DNA of 64,000 bases from Diogma glabrata (Eukaryota; Arthropoda; Insecta; Diptera; Cylindrotomidae), in assembly GCA_963693315.1 (NCBI GenBank), contig OY856186.1:460707272-460771271 (forward strand). The letters are read 5' to 3'. The position numbers and the translations under genes were made by a program. Positions 33,519 through 47,599 of the stretch are shown piece by piece. The number at the start of each line of letters is the position of its first letter. Position 1 is the first letter of the stretch. The notes under the pieces were generated by a model. The model did no database searches. It saw nothing but the letters and a program-made list of their open reading frames with translations, and was not told the DNA's origin.

Positions 33519-35535
33519 AATCACATGCCGATGAAGTGTTAGGGTTATATTTATGTAGGGTGATATTAGTTACTCCGTGGTTACATCTAATTCTGTTAAC
33601 AGTTACCCATCTTCTACGAGGCTCATTAAAACCTGGAACTTCAATGGATGGGTCTTGAATTAGTTCTTTGTTCACGAAATCGGCGTTGGCCAAAATATCC
33701 CTCCATTTGTTATTTATGTCAAAATCTTGAATGCTAGCCAGGCGAGCAATTTTGATAGGGGAGATCTTGAAAGAAGACGATTCAATCCTCTATTAGGGAG
33801 ACCGTTATGTATGTGTAGAGTTGTATCTTCATTATTTTTTTTTATTTCTCGTATTAGGGCTAGTTCTCTTCTTAAATGTGGTGGTGCGATATTTGATAAT
33901 ATAGGGAGCCAAATGAGTGGAGTAGATTTGATTGTTCCTGAGATAATACGCATTGTATGATTTAATTTTGTACCAATAAATCGAACGTGTATGCTATGAT
34001 ACCCGACTGGAGCGCAATATTCTGCAGAAGAGTATACCAGTGATAGGGCGGATATCCTAAGTGTTCGCGCTGATGCACCCCAATTTGAAGCAGAAAGTTT
34101 TTGGATAATATTGTTTCTAGGTTTTAGTTTTTCGTCAAGTTTGAAACAATGCTCTCTGAACGTTAGGGATCTATCGAGTGTAACTCCCAAATATTTTGGT
34201 TTTGGGTTAAATTTGACACGTTGGCCTTCAAAAGTTACATTTAATGTGGCATTAGCATTACAGTTAGATAAATGAAATAGCGATACCTCAGTCTTATCCG
34301 TGTTTTCTTTAAGCCTCCAATCTTGATAGAATTGGGACAGAATGCGCAAATCTGTAGTGAGTATAGTTTCGGCTTCACTAATGGCGTTTGCGTTATATTT
34401 AAATTCTATAACAATTACTAAATCATCAGCATATATAAATTTTCGAGAGTTGGTATCAGGTAGGTCATGGGTATATAGGTTAAATAGCATTGGTGCAAGA
34501 ACAGAACTCTGTGGTAGGCCATTGTTCACCGAATGAAACCTACTTGTTTTATTTCCGAGGTGAACATGGAACTCACGGTTAGATTATAGTAAAGATGATA
34601 TAAGGTTGATAGTTTTCTTGCATTTGATGATCTTTGTTAATTTCAGCAGGAGACCTTTTTTCCCTACTGTATCGTATGCAGAACTCAAGTCAATAACACA
34701 GACAGCAGTTCGTTTTTTATCTTGGAAGCCTGCTTCAACGTGTGTTATAAGGGAGAGCACTTGATCACAACAATTTCTGCCCGGGCGAAATCCTGATTGC
34801 TCAGGTGGAATATGTGTATCAATTGTCGGTAAAATTCTATTATATGCAATGCGCTGAAGCTGTTTATATCCTAAGCAAATGATACGGGCCAGTAACTTTC
34901 TGGTAATTCTTGTGCCTTTCCAGGTTTTAAAATTGCTCTCACTTTTGACTTATTCCAAATTGCCGGTATCTTTATTAAATCGAGACAATTTGTAAAAAAT
35001 TTCGCTAACCAATTTTTAGCATTTGTTGAGATATTCATGAAAAATTCAGGAAATATATCATTAATACCGCAGGCTTTTCCAGATTTCAGGGTTTTAACGG
35101 CAATATTTACTTCTTCAATTGTCACAGCATATCTAAATGGTGAGTCAACAATCATTTTACGGGATTTGCGAAGTAATTTTTTACTTTTCGAGTTCTTTCC
35201 TTACGGATTCCGACTTTTGAATTTTAATGAATACTACACGCTATGCTGTCAGGACTTACTGCATTATTTTCACTCTTTTTACGGTTTGAACCTTCAATCT
35301 TTTAAGTAAATCCCAAGCTTTTTTACTGGAAGGTGGGAAATCCATTGACTCATCGAGAGTGTTCCACTTTTCGGTACGTTGCTTATTAAGTGCTTTGATC
35401 AAACGAGTTCCAATGATGTTCGAACCCTTTTCTTGATAAAGTTGCCATAAATCTTCACATTCATTATTCCAATCAGGAATAAATAGTTTTCTGTATCTTC
35501 TGGGAATATATTTTTTAGAAACTGACACAAAATGT
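33519..35535 (-). pseudogene. LINE reverse transcriptase relic (Jockey/CR1-like)
   Basis: Minus-strand blocks in order: a linker with WNNECEDLWQLYQ and KAWDLLKRLK (35,256-35,528); RT fingers with VNIAVKTLKSGKACGIND, KSKVRAILKPGK and SYWPVS, where the usual Arg of SYRPIS is Trp (34,871-35,155); motif A region (about 34,650-34,860, frames broken); NNGLPQSSVLAPMLFNLY and FIYADDLVIV, holding the catalytic Asp pair (34,400-34,529); thumb and connection with KPKYLGVTLDRSLTFREH to 33,714; and a C-terminal RIRCNHGVTN-like block (33,519-33,693). Several frameshifts; no endonuclease is seen. Different family from the 1,876-7,600 LINE. Confidence 0.85.
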
Positions 35536-35721
35536 TTTCACCTAATTCAAACTCTACGGCAACTCTACAGTATCTTAAAATCGAAAATCTGCTTAATATA
35601 TGAATTTAAGATCTAAATGCACGAAATATTCTACTTAATCAGTTAATAATTATGGAAAAGAAAGAAACATTTACGTAAAATTAACAATTAAGCACCTATC
35701 TCATCGTTTTGCACGACACCC

Positions 35722-35749
35722 ATACCCCGTTTAACGTTAAACGGGGTAT
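35722..35749. repeat. 28-bp perfect palindrome beside the first TA array
   Basis: ATACCCCGTTTAAC followed by its exact inverse. It ends 5 bases before (TA)n starts, so it may be the tip of an element whose body was replaced by the array. Confidence 0.9.
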
Positions 35750-35751
35750 TA

Positions 35752-38752
<3,001 letters not shown>

Positions 38753-38760
38753 ATATATAT

Positions 38761-39366
38761 TGTTACGTTTTTCTAGCCTTACTTCGAATTGGCCTAACTC
38801 ACAATTCGATAAACGCAATTCCCAATCTCTTTCTGAGTTCGATCACTGATTAGTAAGCAAACACACCAGGTTTTATTAAGTATTCAACACCTTAACTGTT
38901 CCACAACAACAGGAAAACAATACAGCAAACAATATTCCCAACTAGAATATTCTTTCAACAGCTTCGAAACTCCAACGGTTTATCGTAGAAATTTCCAATT
39001 CACAACGTTCAAAATAATACACAAAATATTTCTATTTAATAACACTTATAACTTTTATAATTTTTAACTTCACAATCGCAGGTTTAAAATAAACTAATTA
39101 AAAACTACAAGAAGTAATTTTCTTATATACCTTCTGCAATACTTCTAGATAATTCGGCATCACTTTCCAGAAACCTTGAGAAAATATTACAATATTCGAT
39201 TATTTTACGTTATGTTGATTTGATTCATAAAATCGTTTATGTTGACCCTATTTCTAAGAAGAGACAACAACAACAATATTCATTTCATTAATCTGTTGTA
39301 GTATTTTGTTGATTTGATTTTCCTAGAAGTAACCGTAATCGTCTAGATTTTTCTGTAATCGTAACA
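38761..39366 (-). repeat. Gypsy 3' LTR, 606 bp
   Basis: Direct repeat of 44,479-45,086. In element orientation it starts TGTTACGATTAC, just after the purine tract. Confidence 0.95.
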
Positions 39367-39379
39367 ATACCCTCCACTT
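39367..39379 (-). other. Polypurine tract of the Gypsy element
   Basis: On the minus strand AAGTGGAGGGTAT abuts the 3' LTR and overlaps the pol stop codon (39,378-39,380), as expected for the plus-strand primer. Confidence 0.75.
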
Positions 39380-42300
39380 AAGCCTGTTCGTCCCGAACAG
39401 GATCTAGCTCTCCTTTGTATAAGGCCAATCTTTCCAAATGTACTACTTTCGCTTTGCCTCGATGTCCTTTCTTAATTCTATAAACCACGTCATTCAACTT
39501 GGTTATAATGTTGTAAGGTCCTTCCCATGCAGCTTGCAGTTTTGGTGATAACCCTCGTTTTCGTTGTGGGTTGTGTAGCCATACTAATTGTGCTTCTTCA
39601 AAACCTTTATTATTAGATCATATATCATATCGGGCTTTCATTCTATCACTGGTCAGTTGTATCTTCTGCCGAACAAGCTTGTGAATATCCTCAAGGTTCT
39701 CCCGGATTCGGTTGACGTATTCTTGCGCAGACAATGATGTTGATGGTACCGCTCCAAATTTGAGGTCTCCAGGAAGTCTTAAATCACTTCTAAAAATAGT
39801 TTGAGCTGGTGTCATGGTCGTGGTGTCATGAACTGCTGATCTGTATGCCATCAAAAATAAAGGAATGTGTTGATCCCAGTTACGTTGATTCTTACTGACC
39901 ACTTTAGCTAGAAATTCCTCCAAAGTAGCATTGAATCTCTCAACCATCCCATCTGACTGTGGGTGTGAAGCTGTCGTCCTGGTTTTGTTAATCCCCAGCA
40001 TTTGACAAATTTCCTGGAATACAGCTGACTCGAAGTTTCGTCCCTGATCGGTGTGGATCTCCATAGGAACTCCATAGCGGCTGATCCAATTATTTATCAC
40101 AGCTTCAGCGATTGTGGTTGCTTCCTGGTTGGGAATCGCACACACTTCCGGCCACTTACTGAAGTAGTCCATGATCACAAGCATATATTTATTCTGATTA
40201 TCAGTTGTTGGAAATGGTCCCGCTACATCCATTGCGATCCTTTCAAATGGAGCACCTACATTGTATTGCTTCATTTTTCCATGACTTCTTCGTGCGGGTC
40301 CTTTCACCGTCGCACATTTATCGCATTTTTGACACCACTCCACAATTAATTGCCGAGTCCCCGCCCAGTAAAACCGTTGTCGTATTTTTGCAAGAGTTTT
40401 ATTGATCCCAAGATGACCTCCACTTGTTCCTTCGTGATACTCCCTTAGTACTGCTTCTATTTTCCTTTTTGGTACCACTGTAAGGGATTGCTTTATCTTG
40501 CCATCTGAGCTTTCCCATACTCTCTTTAAACATCCATCCTCTAACTGGAGACTGTCCCATTGCGCCCAGTACGCCTTCAAAGTTGGAGTTTTATCAGAAA
40601 TTTCTCCCCATACTGGTTTGCAGCCCTTTTCCTTGAACTCGATGATGGGTGCAAGATCCGGATCTTCTAATTGATCTTTTCTTATGGCTTCAGCAGTCCA
40701 TTCATCGTCAGGTAGCACTTGTAGTAATCGTACATCGATGATGTTCTCCTTATTTTCTTGACGACTGCAATGCTTGCATTCAACTTGACAGGGTCGTCTC
40801 GATAATGCATCAGCGTTCCCATGTGCAGTACCCTTTCGATGTTCAATGTCCAAATCGTACGCCGTTCGATCCAACGTGCTACTTGTCCCTCTGGATTTTT
40901 GAACTGGAGTAACCACCTTAACGCACCATGGTCAGTTCTGAGATGAAATTTCTGACCATACAAGTATTTATCGAAATGTTTGACGGATTCCACAATAGCC
41001 AATAATTCCTTTCGAGTTACACAATAATTCCGCTCCGGCTTGGATAGCATTTTCGAGAAATAAGCTATCACCTTTTCCTGATCATCTATATTCTGCGACA
41101 AGACTCCTCCTATACCTTCATTACTGGCATCAGTATCCAAAATAAACTGAACATTTGGTATAGGATAGGACAGAATTGGAGCCGTACATAATCTCTTTCG
41201 GAGCTCCACAAATGAGGTTCATTCCATTCAAATGCCTTATCTTTTCTGGTTAACTCATGCAGACTTTTGGCAACGTTGGCGAATCCTGGCACAAACCGTC
41301 TGTAATATGTGCACAATCCAAGGAAGCTTCGTAGTTCATGTAGGTTCTTTGGTCTTGGCCAGTTCATAACTGCTGCAATCTTGTCAGAATCTGTATGAAT
41401 TCCCATTGCCGTAACCTTGTGTCCCAAATATTTTACTTCTTCCTTGAAAAGTGAACACTTTTTGGGACTTAACTTTAAACCGGCTGCTTGCAACTTTTCC
41501 AGTACCTCCGCCAAGTTCCTCAAGTGGTCATCAAAGTCTTTTCCCATGACGATGATGTCATCCAAATATACAAGGCATGTTTTCCAGTGCAAGCCTTTTA
41601 GTACCCGTTCCATTAAGCTCTCGAAAGTTGCGGGCGCGTTGCATAACCCAAATGGCATGACATTAAATTGCCATAGTCCATTCCCTACACTGAACGCTGT
41701 TTTCTCCCGATCTTCATCCGCAACTTCAACCTGCCAGTAACCACTCTGCAGATCCAATGTTGAAAACAATTTTGAGCCCGATAATGTATCCAGTGTATCA
41801 TCAATCCTAGGCAATGGGTAGCTATCCTTCTTCGTAACTATGTTTAGTTTCCTGTAGTCAACACAAAATCTCAAGCTCCCATCTTTCTTGCCAACTAACA
41901 CCACAGGTGAGCTCCAGGGACTGTCTGAAGGCTCAATCACACCAGCTTCTTTCATATCTCTCACCATTTTATCAGCTTCCTCTCTTTTAGCTAATGGTAA
42001 TCGTCTTGGTGCCTGGCTTATCGGCTTTTCTGCTCCGGTGTCAATACGATGTTTTACCATATTGGTTCTGCCATTCCCTTCAGGTGTACTACAGAATACA
42101 GACTTGTGCCGCTCCAACAATTGACGTGCTGCTTTCTTCTGTTCTTCTGAAAGCCCTTCTGTCCATTTCTGCACAAGTTGCTCCATTTCTGCCTTTTGTT
42201 GTTTTGTGTCGACCGAGTAATTGATGTTTTTCTGCTCGCACTTTATTATTTTAGCTACCTCTTCACATTGTCCTATGATTGATCCTTTTTTCATTGTTTT

Positions 42301-42977
42301 CTGCGTATCTGACAGATTTAAAACTCTTACTGGTATTTTGTAATCAGCATCCGATCTAACTAAAGTTTTCCCTATAACGACTTCTTTAAAATTTTGATGT
42401 TCTTTGTTGGCTTCTACAACCCACAACCTGGGTGACCCAGAACCTCCTTCCAGCTTTCCCCAAATGATTGTTTCTGATTGGGGTGGCAGCTTTTCCTTGT
42501 GATCTAATATTATTCGACGAACACAATTTGAATCTTCACCATTAAACTGGAGTGGCAACTCAACATTTCCGTACGTGAGTACTCCTTTGCCAGCATCAAT
42601 AACGAATCCATTTGGCCTCATGAAGTCCATTCCCAGGATTACTTCATCCACAATGTCAGCTACAACCACTTCATGTTGAAAGTGAGTATTCCCGATTTCA
42701 AAGTTGACCACTTTCTTTCCTTTAATACTTGCACTTTCACCAGTAGCTGTCTGCATTCGGTACCTTCCTGCTGGTTTTAGTTTCCCTTTCACAACATCAG
42801 TGCGGACAATTGTATTTGTTGCTCCCGTATCTAACGTGATGAAACAACTTTTTCCATCAATATTAGCCCTAACAGTAAGGCTGTCACCTCCCCTTGTCAA
42901 TCTCGATACGTGGATGAAGGTTATGGGGCAATCGGTTGTGGGAGCCAGCTTACGCCCCTTTAGGCTGACTCGTTGTA
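39378..42977 (-). pseudogene. pol: Gypsy pol: protease, RT, RNase H, integrase
   Basis: Frame is entered by -1 shift from gag. Protease: FITLDTGATNT (DTGA) and the LGMDF flap block (about residues 24-93 counted from 42,900). RT: LRFCVDYRKLN, FSTLDLQSGYWQ, MPFGLCNAPATF and the catalytic VYLDD (about 445-448). RNase H: FILDTDASNEGIGG and RTDHGALRWLL. Integrase: the HHCC finger (GHLGINKTLAKIR.. CQKCDKC), DDE residues in MDVAGPF, IHTDQGRNF and MVERFN, and a C-terminal GPY/F module (WEGPYNII). Three defects break it: single-base frameshifts near 41,215 and near 40,855, and an in-frame TGA at 39,618-39,620 after which the same frame runs to TAA at 39,378. All active-site motifs are intact. With such similar LTRs, the indels could also be sequencing errors. 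Confidence 0.92.
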
Positions 42978-44444
42978 GTTTAACGGATGCGGCGCTGCTC
43001 CATCGTCTTCTCTAGCTTGCTGCACCCGTTCTTCTGCTTGACGTCTCTGCATAGGCGATGCTGATCTTGCTCGTTTCCTTCTAACATCTCGACATTCTCT
43101 CGAAATATGGCCCAACTTGCCACATAACCAGCATCGTATTCTGTCACTTCGAATGCTTTCTCTTGCTCTGGGCTTGTAATTGTTATCATCAGCCAACTCT
43201 ACCTGGCGTATTTTAATTGATGGTTTAATAATTGCTTGTGCAGTTTCATTTGTTAAGGCATAAGCAATAGTTTCTGCGAATGTTGCTTTTGGCGACAACA
43301 TTACTGCCTTTCGTGTTTCTGGATCACGAATGCCATCAGTAAAAGCCTCGATCTTCATTTTCTCCATAAAATACGGTGGAGTACTCGAGTGTGCCAAATG
43401 TACAAGCCGTTCTACTGCCGAAGAATAGTCCTGAAGGCTTTCTCCATTCCGTTGCAAGCGACCCTTTAACTCGATCCGGTATAGCTCCTTTTTGTGGTCG
43501 CTGCCATATTTTCGTTCCAACGCATTCATTACTTCAGCATAGCTTTTTCGGTCACTTTCTGGCACTGCCTGTAGTGCTTCAGCTGCTTCCCCCTTAAGAG
43601 CTACTATCAATGCAGCTAGACGATTTTCAGCGTTCCAAACGTTTTGATCTGCTGCGGTCTCGAACTGGAACTTGAAGATGCCGAACGATGTTGTTCCATC
43701 GTATGATGGTGGTTTTAATTTAATATTTGCTACTTGATGTACCACCTGGGAAGTAACTTTAGTCGTCTCAACATCCTGCAACCGTTTTTTGATATCATCA
43801 ACCTTGGAAAGTACCTTTTTGTTTTCGTCAAGCACTTTTTGTTCTAATTCTTGGATTTCGTTTTGAATCTTCTCGACTTTTCCATCGAATGCCGTTGACA
43901 TTTGTAGAAGTTTCTCATCCATAATTTGTTTGACTTCATCGCGACTCATAGCAATGCTTGTTTTTATTGCTTCTAACTGTTGATTGATGTTGAGACTAAT
44001 CTCTTCTTTAGTAGCAGCCATTTGTTGATTGATGTTGCAACTAATCTCTTCTTTAGTAGCAATCATTTGTTGATTGATGTTGCAACTAATCTCTTCTTTA
44101 GTTTCAGCCATTTGTTGATTGATGTTGCTGCTTTGTTGATCAAATTTTTGATTCATATTCAAATTCATCTGTTGCATCATAGCCATTAACTGCGTAAAAT
44201 CACAATTTGCAGGGGGCAATGAGGTTGTTGTTTCCGCAACAGAACTTTTCTCTTCATCAACTGCTACTGAATCAGCATTTGTACTAATCACTCCAAACTG
44301 GTAACTTTCCACAACTACTCCACTAGCTTCCATAGCTTCTCGAAGCCGTATCGTCAATTCAGTTTTGTTACCGGTTGTTGCCAATCCACGTTGTTCTAGT
44401 TCTTTCTTTAACTCAAGAACCTTCAATTCACTTAATAAAACCAT
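42960..44444 (-). CDS. gag: Gypsy Gag with N-terminal SAP domain
   Basis: 494 codons from the ATG at 44,442-44,444, only 34 nt after the 5' LTR. Residues about 1-40 match a SAP domain (LSELKVLELKKELEQRGL, then G-NKTELTIRLREAM), normally a DNA-binding helix-extended-helix unit. Residues about 105-165 are four copies of a 16-residue repeat (NINQQM-ATKEEIS), then a coiled-coil-like stretch. Residues about 240-400 hold the capsid-like Gag core (PPSYDGTTSFGIFKFQF, YGSDHKKELYRIELKGR). A zinc knuckle C-W-L-C-x4-H-x4-C lies at 438-451, followed by a basic tail. Intact, and therefore probably translatable. A frameshift site near its end leads to pol. Confidence 0.93.
   Translation of the reverse strand: MVLLSELKVLELKKELEQRGLATTGNKTELTIRLREAMEASGVVVESYQFGVISTNADSVAVDEEKSSVAETTTSLPPANCDFTQLMAMMQQMNLNMNQKFDQQSSNINQQMAETKEEISCNINQQMIATKEEISCNINQQMAATKEEISLNINQQLEAIKTSIAMSRDEVKQIMDEKLLQMSTAFDGKVEKIQNEIQELEQKVLDENKKVLSKVDDIKKRLQDVETTKVTSQVVHQVANIKLKPPSYDGTTSFGIFKFQFETAADQNVWNAENRLAALIVALKGEAAEALQAVPESDRKSYAEVMNALERKYGSDHKKELYRIELKGRLQRNGESLQDYSSAVERLVHLAHSSTPPYFMEKMKIEAFTDGIRDPETRKAVMLSPKATFAETIAYALTNETAQAIIKPSIKIRQVELADDNNYKPRARESIRSDRIRCWLCGKLGHISRECRDVRRKRARSASPMQRRQAEERVQQAREDDGAAPHPLNYNESA
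42978..42984 (-). promoter_or_regulatory. Probable -1 ribosomal frameshift heptamer
   Basis: The minus strand reads G TTA AAC with TTA and AAC as gag codons, seven codons before the gag stop. The X-XXY-YYZ style heptamer GTTAAAC is a known slippery site in nidoviruses. Slipping back one base enters a frame open from here through the protease. Pol is in exactly that -1 frame. Confidence 0.7.
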
Positions 44445-44462
44445 TATTAACAGCTAACTAAT

Positions 44463-44477
44463 CCGCCGATGTCACCA
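44463..44477 (-). other. Primer-binding site region of the Gypsy element
   Basis: Minus-strand TGGTGACATCGGCGG starts one base after the 5' LTR, as expected for a tRNA primer site (TGG complementary to CCA). I cannot say which tRNA. Confidence 0.7.
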
Positions 44478-44478
44478 A

Positions 44479-45480
<1,002 letters not shown>

Positions 45481-45719
45481 CCAATTCTGTTTTTACACGG
45501 TAGATACGTTCCAGAGAAAGACGTGTAAAAAAAAACCGTGCATAAAAAGACATGCAGCACATAGAAAAAAAGGGGATTGGCTCCGTACCCTTTATTTTTG
45601 TAAAAAAGAGGTAGAATAAAATGATTTGTACAAAAAAACTATTAAGAGTCTATATAAAAGCCAAATTAAATTGTTTGTGCATGTATGCAGTTTATTTGAT
45701 AAAAACACAAAAACTAAAT

Positions 45720-46560
45720 CAGAGATCAGCAACAGTGCGACAATGTTGTAGGAAATCAAGATTTGATGTTAAATTTTGGTCGCCAACAATTCGTAAAGCA
45801 TGCTTTTGAACATAATCTAAAAGAGCCTATATCAAAATAGATGCACCACACAAGACTTGACAACAATATTCCATACATGGACGAATGTAGAACTTATAAA
45901 TGTGGAGTAAATTATACGGAATGAAATATTTTTCACATCTATTTAGGATGCTATTTGTTCGTCATAGATACTAATGGAAGTATCATTGAGGAACTTGGTC
46001 TATGATCTGGAAACAATCAATAGCTGTGTTGTGGTGGAATTAGAATTGACTAAATTTTTTTTACCCCAATCGGCGACTTTTTCTCGGTCCTCGTTCCTTT
46101 TCTCCTTCAAGGTCCTCGTTTACATTTATAACAACGTTTCTCTGGGCGAGATTTACTTTTTCATTCATTTTACCTTTGAAGATAGTGGAACGAATGACCT
46201 GTGCAATGTGCTGTATATCATCTGCAAAAATATTTGTCGTGTTACTGATAATTTTCAAGAGGTCGTTGATTTAAATTAAAAATAGAGTGGGGAATAAAAC
46301 TGAGCCTTGGAGAACACCAGTTATAATTAATTTAGACTCAGAAGAAAAACTATCGATGGATACCGAAATGTTTTGATCTGTGAGACAATACAATTTTGAA
46401 TATGCTTTACGTCTACATGAAGTTGGCATGATTCGATCAAATGCTTCTCAGATGTCTAATGCAATAACGTACGTTTCACCACCTCAATCAAGCATGCTGT
46501 TCCAACGACGGGCTACATAGTTCAATATAGATCGGTTAGTAAGGCTTTTCGTATATAATT
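45720..46560 (-). pseudogene. Decayed LINE reverse transcriptase, minus strand
   Basis: Minus-strand fragments read TGVLQGSVLFPTLF (motif B), INDLLKIISNTTNIFADD (motif C) near 46,200-46,320 and, further on, a RPCMEYCCQVLCGAS block and an LRIVGDQNLTSNLDFLQH-like block near 45,740-45,890. Many stops and frameshifts. Upstream fragments of motif A type reach about 46,560. Confidence 0.7.
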
Positions 46561-46902
46561 TGAATCATTAGTTTTTTTTGGAAATGGCAAGTGTACAGCC
46601 AGTTCCTAAAAAGGTACGAAAACGGATCCAACAAATTACAAACCCATATCAAACTGGTCGATTGTAGCTAAAATATTTTAAAAAAACATTAATTTTATAA
46701 ATATGAGGTTCTTAATTAACTGGTCAAAAATACTTAAAGACAATGCGGTTTTCGCCGGAAGAAAGCGTGACGAAAAATTTACTTTCTTTGGAACGAGTCA
46801 CTTGAAAATCATAGTGAGACTTTCAGTGCTGTTTAATTGATATAGCCAAAGCATTTGACAAAGTATAGCTCAGCAATCTTACACGAAAATTGAGATGCTA
46901 TA

Positions 46903-47551
46903 GGGTGGGCCATTTAAAATTTTAAATTTGAATCGGCTATAAAAAAACTACTTATAATTTTTTCAAATTTCTGGTTTTATTGGAAAGGTTGAACTTTGTC
47001 TTTTAATAATGGAACACAATATCATTCGCGACCACCACGACTGGCTCGGCAGTACCTCATCCGAGCAACCCAATTTTTCAGTACATTTTTGATTGTTTCG
47101 GGTCGAATCTCTTCAATGGCAACTTCGATTTGATGTTTCAACGCTTCAATTGTCTCTGGATGCTTTGCGTAACATTTATCCTTAATGTCTCTCCACAGAA
47201 AATAATCCAAAGGGCTCAAATCACAGCTCCGAGGCGGCCAATTGACATCACAATTTCGGCTGATTATTCGATTTTCAAAAACAGTGCGTAAAATATCGAT
47301 GGTTGCGTTAGATGTGTTACATATGGCCCCGTCATGTTGAAACCATATGTCGTCCATGTCATTCTCTTGAATTGAATGTCATTCTCTTGACAATCGAAAA
47401 TGTACTGAAAAATTGAATTGATCGGATGAGGTACTGCTGAGCCAGTCGTGGTGGTCTATATGAATGAAATTGTGTTCCATTATTAAATGACAAAATTCAA
47501 ACTTTCCTTTTTTTATAGCCAGTTCAAATTTAAAATTTTAAATGGCCCCCC
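46903..47551. mobile_element. Shrunken Tc1/mariner-like element
   Basis: The inverted ends are GGGTGGGCCATTTAAAATTT and the inverse of AAATTTTAAATGGCCCCCC, 650 bp apart. The last 150 bp are an inverted copy of the transposase 3' end (CCACGACTGGCTCGGCAG at 47,033 against CTGAGCCAGTCGTGGTGG at 47,437), so the unit is partly foldback. Confidence 0.75.
47022..47357 (-). pseudogene. Tc1/mariner-superfamily transposase, C-terminal fragment
   Basis: Reads WFQHDGAICNTSNATIDILR, then ISRNCDVNWPPRSCDLSPLD and YFLWRDIKDKCYAKHPETIE. These are the second catalytic Asp block (QDGA type) and the PPRSxDLxPxDxFLW block with the third acidic residue. The N-terminal DNA-binding half and first Asp are missing. 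About 110 residues of a protein that normally has 340-400. Confidence 0.85.
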
Positions 47552-47599
47552 TTTTATGACTTAGACGAGCAAATTATTTCCTGAGTTTAGATCTTTATA

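Noticed and set aside
42704..43015. Plus-strand ORFs over the Gypsy element (also 40,053, 41,417, 41,888 and 43,980)
   Set aside because: They are antisense shadows of gag and pol.
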